NCBI GenBank assembly: GCA_963682055.1
Contig: OY821741.1
Span: 12,715,197-12,779,196, forward strand
Reading direction: 5' to 3'
Source: Primula veris
Lineage: Eukaryota; Streptophyta; Magnoliopsida; Ericales; Primulaceae
DNA: 64,000 nucleotides
The translations under genes were made by a program, and so were the position numbers. Shown piece after piece: positions 21,684 to 33,880 of the stretch (position 1 is its first letter; the number at the start of each line of letters is the position of its first letter). Below the pieces are notes generated by a model. It was not told where the DNA came from. It searched no databases and saw only the letters and a program-made list of their open reading frames with translations.

Positions 21684-22971
21684 TGTTGACACATAAAATT
21701 TACGGCCTTTAAAAATAGGCCACATGTCTTTTTAAACAAAATTAAAAATGATTACTAATTTTAAAGTTAAATAGAAAAGAAGTTATTAGTAATTTAAAAG
21801 AAAATAAATTATAATTTATTATCACATAAAATTAGGATAATAAATTTAAATAAAATAAAACTATTTCTTTTCCTAAAAACCCATTTAGTATGGAGCATAC
21901 AAAGAGTTTCTTAAAATTATAGAACTCATTAAAATGTTTTCAAACCACAAATACTAAATTTAAATCAAATGACACGTGTTGGTCCTATATGATAATGGGC
22001 CGAAACTTAGGGAGGTGCCCTTGCAATTAAAATCACACCCCAAAAGCTATAAATAGAGGGGTGGGAGTGCTATAATTCTGACAATAAAAAAAGCGTTGAA
22101 GACTAGAGAGAGAAGCTCCTCCACAGCCGCTAGGAAATCAGCTCCGCTCCTCCACGGCCATCAGGAAATCAGCTCTGCTACTCCACAGACGTCAGGGGAC
22201 CAACTCCTAGGGGAAGCTCTGCACACTCCGGACTCAACGAACGCCTTCAAAGTCTGCAACAAATCTGTAATAAACTTGGCATTCGATCTTCAAGAACGTC
22301 TAAAAGCAACAAGCAAGGCGTTTCTAAGGATCAAAATCTTCAAGTTCTTCCCCAAATCTGAAGAACTTCTACAACAAATATGCCTTCGATCTTCAGGAAC
22401 GACTACAAGCAATAAGCAAGACGTTTCTGCAAATCAAAGTCTTCAAACTTCTTCACCAAATCTGAAGAACTTCTACAACAAACCGGCATTCAATCTTCAG
22501 GAACGACTACATGCAATAAGCAAGACGTTTCTGCAAATCAAAGCCTTTTAATTTGTTCACCAAATCTGAAGAACTCCACCTAAGAAATCTATAACAAACC
22601 GGCATTCGATCTTTAGGAACGACTACACAAAGGCAAAAACACGTTTCTCTAGATCAAAATCTCCAAGTTTTTCACCAAATCCAAAGAACATCAAGATCAT
22701 CAACGAAATCGACAAAACTGCAAAGTTCTTCATCAAACCCGAAGAATTTTACTCAACTTGAGCAAAGTCAACAAAATTCATCAAAGGGTCTACAACAACA
22801 TTTCGAGCCATTACAAATTGTTCGAAGAGGAGAATCAAAGGACTTTTATTTCTATATTTTATTTTAAAAATTATCAGAGATTGTACTCACAAATTATTTG
22901 ATAAATAAATTTAATTTGTTTTGCATTCATTTTTCCTGTCTTCAGCACTTGGTGAAAATTTGTGTGAAACA
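21684..22971 (+). repeat. Solo LTR (1288 bp) inside the copia RT
   Basis: Starts TGTTGACACATAAAATTT and ends GAAAATTTGTGTGAAACA, nearly inverted ends typical of some gypsy LTRs. It is flanked by AGATG (21679-21683) and AAATG (22972-22976); joining the flanks restores the RT reading frame, which shows AGATG was the original target. A TATA box (CTATAAATAGA) lies near 22050, and four tandem units of 103-116 bp follow (starts 22279, 22382, 22486, 22602). The 151-codon ORF at 22096-22551 is only the translation of these units. Confidence 0.88.
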
Positions 22972-22976
22972 AAATG

Positions 22977-24362
22977 TCGTTGGGTATATAAAATAAAACA
23001 CCGGTATGATGGTACTGTTGAACGATTTAAGAAAAGATTGGTTGCCTAAGGTTATACACAAGGTGAAGGTGTTGATTATCAAGACACTTTTTCTCTTACG
23101 GCTAAAATTGTCACTATTCGTTGTTTGCTAGCTCTTTCTGCAGCAAAAGAATGGTCTATTCACTAGCTGGACGTCCACAATGCTTTTTTGCATGGTGACT
23201 TAGACAAAGAAATTTATATTTTGCCTCCTCCTAGACTTCGACGACAGGGGGAGAATTTGGTGTGTCGTCTCCATAAATATTTATACGGTCTTAAACAACC
23301 ATCTCGCCAGTGGTTCTCTAAGTTCTCTATAGCTATTCGATCTGTGGGATTTATTCAGTCCAAATCAGATTATACGTTATTCACGAGACGACAAGGAAAA
23401 TCATTCACTGCTTTAATAATTTATGTTGATGACATATTAATCATCGGGAATGATCTTCATGCAATACAATCTCTTAAGAAATTCCTTCATAGTTGTTTTC
23501 ACATAAAAGAGCTTGGTGGTCTGAAATATTTTATTGGTATAGAGGTCTCTTGGTGAGGCAATGGGATTTATATTTCCCAACAGAAATATGCACTTGAAAT
23601 TATTAAAGATGATAAACTATTAGGCACAGCTTCTGTCGACCATCCAATGGAGAATGGCCTCAAATTGTGTGATAAAAGGGATTTGCTTAATGATCCTACA
23701 CGTTATTGAAGATTAGTCGGGCGATTTATCTATCTGACTATTTTGAGGCCGGATATCATGTATTTTGTTCATATATTAAATAGGTTTATGCATTAACCGC
23801 ATAAATCTCACATGAATGCTGCATTAGGATTTGTTCGTTATCTTAAAATGCCCCTGGAAAGGGTTTTTTTTTCTTCGTCATGTGACTTTCAGTTACGTGC
23901 CTATTGCTATTCTGATTGAGCTAGTTCTCCAATGACCCAGAGATCTACCACCAGATATTGTGTTTTCCTTGGGTCCTCATTAATTTATTGGAGATCAAAG
24001 TGGCAGAAGACTCTGTCACTATCTTCGACCGAAGCAGACTACAGAGCAATGACTGGTGTTTGTTGTGAGCTGACTTAGTTATGAAACCTTCTTATGGATC
24101 TTGGTGTGATACACTCCAACCCATTTATACTTCACTGTGATAACAAGGCGGCATTAGACATTTCCGCTAATCCTATTTTTCATGAGAGAACAAGACATAT
24201 CGAGATGGACTACCATTTTATATGAGACAAAATTCAAGATTGTTCGGTTATCACCAAGCATGTTATTTCTTCGAATCAACTGGCGGACGTTCTATTGAGC
24301 AAAAATATTTTCACTTCCATGATTGGCAAGTTGGGAGTTCGAGACGTTCACTCTCCTCCAAC
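22977..24362 (+). pseudogene. Copia reverse transcriptase and RNase H, broken
   Basis: The RT core follows the solo LTR (WVYKIKHRYDGTVERF, QLDVHNAFLHG-like, LYGLKQPSRQWF). The catalytic YVDD lies in YVDDILIIGND at about 23440. The longest open piece is 23188-23556. RNase H motifs follow to about 24340 ([29 protein letters not shown]). Single stops occur throughout, several from TGG-to-TGA or TAG changes. Together these made cDNA in the active ancestor. Confidence 0.88.
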
Positions 24363-24373
24363 TTGAGGGGGAG

Positions 24374-24558
24374 TGTTAGGAAGTTGTTTGATTTTGTATA
24401 GATACATAGCAATTACTTACAACAACAAAATATTGCGATTGATTATTATCTTATTTTCTCTTCCACTGATTGGGGAATACTCTTGTTTTTATATGTGTAT
24501 CACCAATGAAATAATTATCTCGTATGTCTATCCTATTTTCTTTATTCCTATTTTTTCA
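24374..24558 (+). repeat. 3' LTR of copia 16583-24558
   Basis: 185 bp, TGTTAGGAAG to CTATTTTTTCA, preceded by the polypurine tract GAGGGGGAG. Confidence 0.93.
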
Positions 24559-24739
24559 GAAGCAATAAAGCCACAATACAAAACCACTACAGCGCCTTCG
24601 ACGTTTTATGAAACCTAAGTTTTGTTAATTCTTTTACATAAAAATTTCAGAAAACAAACACAAAATATATATGAAAAAATCTAAAAAATCTTAAAATTCA
24701 AAAAAGTTCAAAAAAACTCAAAATAAGTTTAAAAAGTTC

Positions 24740-26180
24740 ATAAAAAAATTGAAAGTGAATACGTATCGATAAAAGTGCATAAATAATGCATACATGTCGA
24801 TAAAAGTCCATAAAAAGCACATAAAGATAAAATTTTTTTTGCATACAAGTCGATAAAAATGTATAAAAATGCATACGGGTCAATAAAAATGCATAAAATG
24901 TGCATAAAAAATATAGACAAGTCAATAAAAGTTCATAAAAAATGCATACGAGTCAATAAAAGTGCATAAAATGTGGATAAAAAATATATACGGGTCAATA
25001 AAGTGCATAAATAGTGCATAAAAATACAAACGAGTCAAAAACAGTGTATAAAATGTGCATAAAAAGTTCATAAAAATATATATGAGTCAATAAAAGTGTC
25101 TAAAAAGAGCATAAGATGTGCATATAAAATATAAACGGGTCAATAAAAGATACATAAAAAATATATACGGGTCAATAAAAATGCATACATAGTGCATAAA
25201 AAATATATACGAGTCAATAAAAGTTCATAAAAAGTACATAAAAAAGTGCATAAAAAATATATACGAGTCAATAAAAACATATATGGGTCAATAAAAGTGA
25301 ATAAAATGTGCATAAAAATATATACGAGTTAATAAAAAAACATAAAAACAGCATAAAAAGTACATAAAATATGTATAAAAAATATATAGATCAATAAAAG
25401 TGCATAAAAAATGAATACGGGTCAATAAAAGTGTATAAAAAATACATAAATAATAGATACGAGACAATAAAAGTGCATACAAATGCATGTACGTCAATAA
25501 AAACTACATACGAGTCAATAAAAGTGTATAAAAAGGTGACTGAAAAATGCATTCGGGTTAATAAAAATGTATAAAATGTGCATAAAAAATATATACAAGT
25601 CAATAAAATTACATAAAAAGTGCATAAAATATGCATAAAAATATATACGGGTCAATAAAAATGCATAAATAGTGCATAGAAAATATATACAAGTCAATAA
25701 AAGTGCATAAAAAGTGAATAAAAGTTGCGTAAAAAGTGCATAAAAATATATATACATGTCAATAAAAATGTAGACGAGTCAATAAAAATGCATAAAATGT
25801 GCATAATAAGTGAATAAAAATATATACGAGTCAATAAAAGGGCATAAAAAGTACATAAAAGATGTATAACAAATATGAATCAGTAAAAGTGCATAAAAAT
25901 GCATACGGGTCAATAAAAATGCATAAAAAAAATATATACGGGTCAATAAAAGTTTATAAAAGTGCATAAAAATGTATGTAAGTAAATAAAATCTGCATAA
26001 GAGTCAATAAAATTGCATAAATAGTGTAAAAAAAAATATATGCATGTCAATAAAAAGTGTATACGAGTCAATAAAAAGTGCATAAAAAGTCAATATAAAT
26101 GCATAAAAATCATTAAAAGTACATATAAGTCGATAAAACTCCATATGAATCGATAAAATTGTGTATAGTTCGATAAAACT
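24740..26180. repeat. Minisatellite built on GAGTCAATAAAAGTGCATAAA
   Basis: About 1.4 kb of irregular tandem units combining three words: GTCAATAAAA, GTGCATAAAA and ATATATACGA/ATATATACGG. Composite units run from about 20 to 75 bp. The right end (26100-26180) changes to a GTCGATAAAA variant. All long minus-strand frames here are repetitive Phe/Tyr/Leu-rich translations of the array, not genes. Confidence 0.9.
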
Positions 26181-26639
26181 AGTTCAGAATGCATTATCTT
26201 CGGTCTAAAAAAGTTAAAAAAAATACTTGATGTTCATTAAAGACTTGATGAAAACAACCAAACACAAATACTTCCTCATGTTCACGCAAATTGAAACCCT
26301 AATGAAGAGATATAGAAAGAGGGGTACTGACAGAGCATCAACTTAAGGAGAGAGAAAGAGGAAAAGAGAGACACGAACAAAGTTGATCCCGCCTTTATCG
26401 TCGACGATGATCACGGTGCGGGGGTCGCCAAAGGCGATCTGCGATAGATGTGTGTGAGAGAGAGAGAAAGAGAGGAAAAGGGGGGGGGGGGGGGGGGAGA
26501 TACGTGCAGGAGATGAGTGTGTGAGTAGAATTAAAATAATAGATTTGAGTAGGTTTATACACTTCGTAAAAAGTGAGTTCTAGGGCAATGAACTCTTTTT
26601 GTAGTGTCTTTGTGGACGTTCAGTTAAAAAATTAGTAGG
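26181..26639. other. GC-richer spacer with poly-G run and CACTA-like end
   Basis: Contains purine-rich GAGA stretches, a small GC-rich segment (26385-26450) without a usable frame, and an 18-base G run at 26480-26497. At 26590-26606 the sequence reads TGAACTCTTTTTGTAGTG; its reverse complement starts CACTACAAAAAGAG, like a CACTA transposon terminus. No matching left end was found, so a CACTA identity is only suggested. Confidence 0.4.
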
Positions 26640-28411
26640 TATTGGGCATTTTATATTGTTTTTGTTATATAATCAATGACGCCACCAATAAAATTAATAG
26701 AACCAGGAACGCAATTTATGGTTAAGGACCTCTCTCATACATTAAAAGATAAGTTTTCGACACAACATCAAACCTAGTTTGGAAAAATTGAAATGGATGA
26801 ACCAATAAAACTTAAATAACGACATAAATATTATTTCAGGCTTAACTTTATAAAGCTATCCTATATAGACAATAATATGCAGCCTCAAAAGTATATGTTC
26901 AGATGATGTCTAACATTACCAAAAAAAAAAATATTGAAGCAAAATAGTGAAACCACCAAAACGATTTAAGGAAACCAAATCCTAAAAAATATTAACAGAT
27001 AAAAAACTGCAAACACCAACAAAAATAATATATCTAGCTTAACTTATTCATTTGGATCCTAAATAGACAAATAACTCATGACATTCAAAAGTACAGTGGA
27101 AATTTCTCAGAAATTAATCATAACTACGTCTAAATTATATGAAATTTCATGACTGAAGGCATCCAAGCTAACATCTTTATGCGTGAAATTCATCCCTTTA
27201 CATCAACCAATCGTCGATCGTATTCATTTACAAGTATACCAAGCTCTTAAAAGATTCTTTCGCCCGAAAGAACCATGACTCTATTACATCCCAAGCTCTT
27301 TTATTTTCATTTTTAAGGTTACATGGTCATGGTGATGCCACTGAAAATATAAGTTTATCACAGAAAATCAAGCCTACATAGAAAGTTACACACTAGATGA
27401 CTTACTTAGTTTAGACATTTTACGATACCAGAGGGTTTTCATACTTTAGGTGTTAAATAGACAATTTTTTTAAAATCATGCATACCTAGTTTAGAAGGAT
27501 ACATGCATTATAAGCCAATAGAATATACCAATTTAGACACCCAAGAGACATAGTAGATAGACCTTTTCATGTGCTACTGAGATACACAAATAATAAAATC
27601 CACGAAATTAAGTTGAGATACACAAATAATAAAATGCAGGAAACCTAACCGTAAGCCTGTAATTATGTTCAAATGAAGCAAAATTTATGCAATTAAAGGG
27701 AAGATGTTCAACCTATGAGTAGCCGTAACAAATTATTTAATACATTTACATCGATCTGTCTTTGGTTCTATATATTTATGTATACCAATAACATTGATAG
27801 AACAATCGAATTTTCATCTTACACGCAACAGGAAAAAAAAGCCGACAAATAACTAACATACAAAAACACATGCATGCGCAAAATACGGAATCTAATCGAA
27901 TAAATCCATTATAACACCAAACTATGATAAACCTCACTAAAATAAGCAAATTTTACATGACATAAGAACCCACATAAAAAAAATTACCTTAAACCAAAAC
28001 CCTTTATCTGGACCAAACGGCATTTAAAACATATCTAATCTAATCATGTGTTTTATCTTTTATCTAACATTCTAAATATATTTCTGTATCAACGTAAATA
28101 CTATATAGATACATATCATAGTAAATTCAGGATACCCACAACCAAAATAATTATAAAATATAAACCCATTATTCCAAAATATTAAAAAAGCGGAGCTAAT
28201 ATGCAAAATTTATCAACATATAACCCAGATAAAAGATTGTATCTTAAATTAAAAAAATGAAACCCTATATGCAAATGAGCAATAAAACTAAAATGGGTAT
28301 AATACAAAGATTAAAAAAAATGATAAAAGTTCATAGAAATTACCAATGCTAGAAGAGGATTGGTCCACTGAGTTTATATATATATATATATATATTCTTT
28401 TATATATAAAT
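26640..28411. repeat. Dispersed repeat R5, copy B
   Basis: Collinear with 60880-62814: shared phrases include GTTTTTGTTATATAATCAAT, ACCTAGTTTGGAAAAATTGA, TAGCTTAACTTATTCATTTG, and ACCAATGCTAGAAGAGGATT at the R1 border. Non-coding. With R1 it forms a repeat unit of at least 3.4 kb. Confidence 0.85.
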
Positions 28412-30120
28412 AGAGAATTTGGCGCTTTCTTTCTTCTCTCTTATGAGTATATATTTAGTCTTAAAATATTTAGGATACAAAGTTATGTATTTAACCCAAC
28501 AGATACACTTTCTCACCTCTCATTGAGAAACACTAATATGAAACCGGTGCACTATAGTTAAGGGTGTCCCCAACTAATAGATTTTTTACTTTTAATTTTG
28601 AATTAATTTTATAATAGTTATTTTTGGGTTCATTAATATGAGTTGAGTTTTTAGTGGATGACGCACCCTAAATTATAGTGCACCGGATATACGGTAGTGC
28701 TACTCCTTCTCATTGGCCGAAATATTTAACAACGGTTATGTTTTTTAACTCTTCAGTAACTCCGACGATGGAGCCCGTCATGTTTAATGAATATTTTGTA
28801 ATTTTCAAAATTTGTTTAGGCAAAATATCGGTTGTAATTGGATATGGATATTGAACATTAATCACTACGGTTTAATTTTTTACTATCGAGTAATTATGAC
28901 GATGGGGCTGACCCGTCATGTTTAATGAATTACTATATAATGTTTTGAATTCGTTTAGGTAAAATATCGTATGTAATTGAATCTGTATGTTAAAGATGAA
29001 TCCGTACAGTTAAAGTTTGACTCTTGAGTGACTATGACGATGGGGCGAACCCGTCCCGTTTAATTAAAATATTTCCAATTTTCTAAATCCATTTAGGTAA
29101 AAGTTCGTCTGTAATTGAACCTCTATTTAGCATTAATCCATACATTTACATTTTTAAATCTAGACTAACTATGATAAGGGGGTCTAGCCGGTCGTGCTCA
29201 ATGAAAGATTTTGCAATGTTCTAGATTCGTTTACGTAAAGATCGTCTGTAATTGAATCGTACGTTTAACATTAATTCGTATAGTTAAATTTTTGACTGTT
29301 AAGTAACTATAGTGACTAGGTCGGGCCTGCCTTGCTTAATGAAGATATTTACATTGCTCTAAATTTGTTTAGGTAATATATCGATTGTAATTGAATATGT
29401 ACGTCTAGCATTAATGCGTACATTTAATATTTTTAATGTTAAGTAACTATGATCACGGGGTTGGGCCCATTGTGCTTAATAAAGATATTTACAGTGTTCC
29501 GAAATCGTTTAGGTAAAAGATCGATTGTAATTGAATACATACGCTTACGATGATGGGCTCGGGTTTGTCGTGCTTAATGAAGATATTTACAATGTTTTAA
29601 ATTCGTTTAGGTAAAAAATTGATTGTATTTAATTCCATATGTTTAGAATTAATTATTTGCTTTCAGGATGGAAAGTTATTGTTGAAAACAAGATTAATTA
29701 AAGCACGTTATTGAACCTGTGTGTTATGTGCATCGATTTTAATACAAATAATAAGTTTGAAGTAACAATATCCTCATAAATTACTTAAATTATTTTGTCT
29801 TACAGAGCAACGATTGCCTTTAATTAGTAAGAGTAAGAGACATCATAGTGTTTGAATTCTGTTCGAACTTCAATTAACGTTGGAGCTAAGAATAAAACAA
29901 GCCAATTTGAAGTGAAATATGGAAAAATTAATAAAAAAACTTACCATCAACAAAAGTACATGTAGTCGTGGTTTACTTTTCAACTTTATTTATTGACTAC
30001 TTTAATAGCTATGATTATCTTAATAAGAAGAAAATTTATTAGTTGTTGTAATGGAGGCCAACGAACTGTGCACTGCTTCTTTTCCAAAATAACTTATAAA
30101 GGTAAAATGACAATTTTTTT
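28412..30120. repeat. Repeat R1 copy B
   Basis: Hairpin-core units at about 28763, 28898, 29034, 29171, 29310, 29450 and 29550 (spacing near 137 bp) with the same order and flanks as copies A and C. Many core changes are C-to-T or G-to-A at CpG, as expected of methylated repeats. An extra segment at 28525-28705 (GTGCACTATAGTTAAGGGTG to TAGTGCACCGG) is absent from the other copies and looks like a separate small insertion. Confidence 0.8.
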
Positions 30121-30960
30121 GTATTAATTTTTTTATATCAGTTCATTTTTAGTGTGGGTTTATAAGACCTTACTACTACTCCACGATTCATTTTTCTCAT
30201 TGTTACCTAGACCGGACTAACCAGAGTCATTTGACTATGGGCAAACATATTAACATGTCCATCTAAATCGAACTTCAAACTATTAGTACATGTTTCCTAG
30301 AGTATCTTGCATTCATATATATTTATTGTAGTTTCTTAATTGTTTTAAATTTTTAGTAATAATGTACTATATCACATAGGTAGTCATAAAACATGTTGGC
30401 ATTTATACTATTCTTATTTAAAGCACGTCTTAAAAATCCGTCGTATTTGGTCGTTGTACATGAATATTATAAATAGTCTTTAAATCCATAGAGTGGAAAT
30501 AAATTTATATTGTTATGTCACTATATACTCTATCGTGATCCATTTATTAAATACACATATCGCAAATATTATTATAGAATCCGCAAAATATTAATGGATG
30601 CAAAAAATCAAAGTAAAACTGTTAAATAAAATATGTTAAAAACAACGCGTCTGACCAATATGTCAATCATGTTCATTATTTCGTAATGAACCGTTTTTCT
30701 GTTTTTTGACTTGACAAAGTTTAGACTTTTTGAATTGGATTCAGTGATATATTAGTTGAACAAAGTCATTAAAAGAGGGACCCATATTGTAGAGAAGAAA
30801 CGTTTGATGATGTAAAATTTAGACTTATATGTAGAGAAAAGTCAAGTTTTATGCTTGTAAACTTATTTTAAGGCTTTTATTTTGGTAATAAAATACACGT
30901 TAATCCATTTACATATGAATAAATTAATGAGACTACTATATAGGGTTACTCTTGGTGAAT
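30121..30960. repeat. Dispersed repeat R2, copy B
   Basis: Follows R1 directly, as in the uninterrupted ancestral order. It matches 14800-15660 and 51970-52900 (CATGTCCATCTAAATCGAAC, GAGTATCTTGCATTCATAT, TATAGGGTTACTCTTGGTGA). It diverges after 30955. Confidence 0.75.
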
Positions 30961-32573
30961 TGGCTAGATGATGCATGTTGAATTGAAGGATTGTTACTTG
31001 AGCGGTTGAACTCCCGACTGTTGTGAATTTTTGGTACAAAAATGATGTATGTGACTTATTTGCAATGATGGAAATGTGAATTTTCACCCGTTCGTACTGT
31101 TAGGTTGGTTGTATGAGTTGCTAGCAATTTGGTATATGTTTATGTTTGTGGACCCTTCAGAATTTGTCTACCTGAATTATGAAATTGCGTTTAGATTCAA
31201 GCTATATTGTTTTATTATATTTCTAGGTAAGTTAATAAGAGTATAATTAGAATTTTTATTAGCCGGGAACTATATTGCATGTGAATGAAGGTCGAACTTG
31301 TTATAAACAAGAAGAGAATGTTGTACCTCAAACAATTTGTTAATGTGATGATTATATTTTAATTGGGTTCAATAAAAAGTTCAGTACCATACTTATGTAC
31401 ATCAACAAGCGAATGTAATTTATTTTTATTTTATTTTACTTTTATTTTGCATGAAGATCGAGGATGTAGCATTAAATTTGTTTATGTCGAAATTGTTAGA
31501 GTTAGTTTTTTTTTTTTTGCTTGTTTCTTTGTCTGGTTGTTGTTAAGTATTACTTGATTGGAAGCCTTTTGTTTGGAACTTGTAATACATAACGTTGGAA
31601 CACCAAAGCAGGATAAGGGAATCTCACACTGGTTTTGTTTAGGGTGCATACGGAATATACATACGGCAACTTGCTTGACGTAACAACATACTTCTTTTGG
31701 CGAGCATGTAAACTTTGATGAATAAAATTCATATAGCTCAAGAGAGTGTGATGCCTTGTACTTAGCCTAATTCCCTAACACATTGTAGACATTTAGTAAC
31801 TATTTCTCCCTAATAAATTGTAAGCTCACAACTTCTCTAATATTACTGACTATATCTTTGTTAACTATTTTGCTCTAGATTCATGAAAGATTCGAATTTG
31901 TCCTAAAGACCTAGTTACTATACTTTACTTTATTGTAACTCCATAGTTTAACCCAGTGTTGTATTTTGGTATTTGAAACCTAACATAAACAAACACGTGT
32001 TGGTTTTTTTTTTTTCCGGTACAACTAACTCTTTTCTAATATACAAATGAGTTGGTACGTTATTCCAAGTTCTTTTTACTGTATGCATATGGTTGTTTGG
32101 CTTCGAGTTTGTTCGGTATTTGGTTTGATAAATTTTAACTAACCGAAACACGCCATTCATGATCAGATTCTCTACATATCATTGTCACATGTGTTGTCGT
32201 TACATCATGGCTGATTTTAATATTATCTACCTTGTTGGCATATAGTGAAACCTTGATATTAGATTAGAAGACCCTTTTTCCTTTACTCCAATTTATATAT
32301 TGGTAGACCTACTTATTGTAATGTGTCATATAAGCAGTGCATTACCAAAAAAAAAACACTAACTTACATTTCCCCGTTTTGGATTTTCGGATTGCTTATT
32401 GGATCGAATTTACAGATTTGATTCTGAAACCCATGTCCAATCCAAAATCGTAGGACTCGGATTGGACATATCCAATATAATTTCGGAATCGGATTTTTTG
32501 GATCAGATTCGAATCAAACTTTTGATTTTGGATATTTTTGCCAGCCCTATCTCTTCCTTGTAGTAAGCTTAGC
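30961..32573. other. About 1.6 kb with no gene recognised
   Basis: Only short frames without domains. A T-run followed by CCGGTAC near 32006 and an A-run near 32347 could mark old retroposon tails, but no target duplications were found. Confidence 0.45.
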
Positions 32574-33489
32574 ATGTCTTACTCTGTTCTACATAAAATT
32601 GATGTGAGAAATTGAACACCTACTGCTCAATTGTCTATGGTAAACAAGGATATTGCTAAGTTTCTCTTTAGAACTGGTACAGGGGTTGAGATTGATTTTG
32701 GTTTACATGTGTTTAACTCTTTGTGGGATTTTGCTAGCTCTAAAGCCAAACCAAAATTTTACCTCTTCCTTTCCTAATCACTCGTCTTATTATGAACCAA
32801 ATTGATAAGGATCTGCTCATTGGTCTTGATGAGTTACCTACTAGTTGTCCTGATCCAATCAAAATTTCTAAGAAACTGCTTTCATATGCTCAATTTGTTG
32901 ATATTCCTGGTCTTGCTAAAAAAATTGCTAGTACTAAAAAGGGGAAAGTCTCAGTTCAAACTGAGAAAGTGTCTAAATAGGTTTATACTTGTCTTCTTGA
33001 GTATGCCAAAGCTATGATTGCAGCTATTGAAGCACAGCAGTATGCTCATACTTTGGAAAAAAAAGATTTGTTGAATCTAATCAAAGGGAAAGGTAAAGCT
33101 CCTACTCAGTCTAAGCCAGTTCAACTAAGAAGCTCTAGTGAGAGTATGACAGGTGCCGAAACTAAAATTCTCAGGGAAGTTTTGAAGAAAAGTATGGCAG
33201 GTGCTGTTGAGAGAGAGGGGAGTTGAATAGAGAAATCAGGACAGGTGCAAGTGGTTCTAAACCAACAGAGGGATCTAAGACAGATGAAGCTGATACTACA
33301 TCACCTTCTCACAAAGTGCAAATGCCCCAGTGCGGGTTGATTGGTTACTATGATATGACAGAAGACTTGGGTGATAATTCCTTCTTCCATTCGTCTGATG
33401 GTGAGGAGGTTTCTAAGAATAATGAGGATGATGCTACCTCTACCAAACCCCTTTGTTTTTGTTTAGCAAAAAGGGGTGTATTTGTTTAG
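32574..33489 (+). pseudogene. Extra 3' ORF of a Sirevirus-like copia, broken
   Basis: Starts near ATG 32574. After correction for a TGA in place of a Trp codon (32613-32615), a one-base shift near 32760, a TAG at 32978-32980 and a shift near 33220, one protein can be followed: a conserved N-terminal part (IAKFLFRTGTGVEIDFG, VFNSLWDF), then a Lys/Ser/Glu-rich tail. Its position between pol and the 3' LTR, with several polypurine tracts after it, fits the additional (env-like) ORF of Sireviruses. Function is unknown in the family and the present copy is dead. Naming it env-like is inference. Confidence 0.6.
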
Positions 33490-33760
33490 TTGAGAGGCGT
33501 TTAACTTTTCCAAGGCTATGTTTTTTTTGTCAAAGTTTCAGACTATGTTTTCAGTTTTGAACTAGGTAATAAGTAGGACTAATATGCTTAAATTTTTTGT
33601 GTAATTATGCTAGATGTTTTGTTTAAACTAATGAACTGCATGTACCTATGTGAGACTTAACTATTCTGTCATAAATTAATGTCAGTTTTAACAGACTATA
33701 TGAATACACAATGCAGGGAGAGTTAAGAATCAGTTTTAACTGATTGCCTAATTAATCAAA

Positions 33761-33880
33761 ACAGGGGGAGAATTTATATGATCTGTTTACTTTGTGAATA
33801 TGAATAATGCTAGACAGGTCCAGGGGGAGAACCCCTCTCAACTATAAGGTTCGCCAAAACAAATGACAAAGAGGGAGATA
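33761..33880 (+). other. Multiple polypurine tracts
   Basis: ACAGGGGGAGAA (33761-33772), CCAGGGGGAGAA (33820-33831) and AAAGAGGGAGATA (33868-33880) precede the LTR. Multiple tracts of this form are described for Sireviruses, where plus-strand DNA synthesis starts. Confidence 0.65.

Larger units (their letters stand above)
16583..24558 (+). mobile_element. Ty1/copia retrotransposon with short LTRs and two nested solo LTRs
   Basis: Element of 7976 bp with 185-bp LTRs at 16583-16767 and 24374-24558 and a perfect 5-bp duplication GAAGC (16578-16582 and 24559-24563). The PBS-like TGGTATCAAGAG starts at 16768; the polypurine tract GAGGGGGAG is at 24365-24373. The paralogous sequence at 59600-59760 has the same flanks with a single GAAGC (59637-59641), i.e. 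an empty site. Domain order is gag, zinc knuckle, degenerate PR, integrase, RT, RNase H. Coding is broken by frameshifts, stops and the solo LTRs at 17623-19423 and 21684-22971. The LTRs differ at about 16 of 185 positions, so the element is old. Confidence 0.95.

Noticed and set aside
22096..22551. 151-codon plus-strand ORF
   Set aside because: It lies inside a solo LTR, and its repetitive peptide follows the 103-bp DNA units.
24698..25967. A series of Phe/Tyr/Leu-rich minus-strand frames that look like membrane proteins
   Set aside because: They are translations of the GTCAATAAAA/GTGCATAAAA minisatellite in several frames; no start context, no domain, same words in every frame.
24740..26180. 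Possible CRISPR-like array
   Set aside because: Units are irregular, with no constant repeat plus unique spacer pattern, and the window is eukaryotic.
32350..32560. Possible gene exon around GATTTTGGATATTTTTGCC
   Set aside because: No frame longer than a few dozen codons and no domain; repetitive ATTTCGGAATCGGATTT-type wording.
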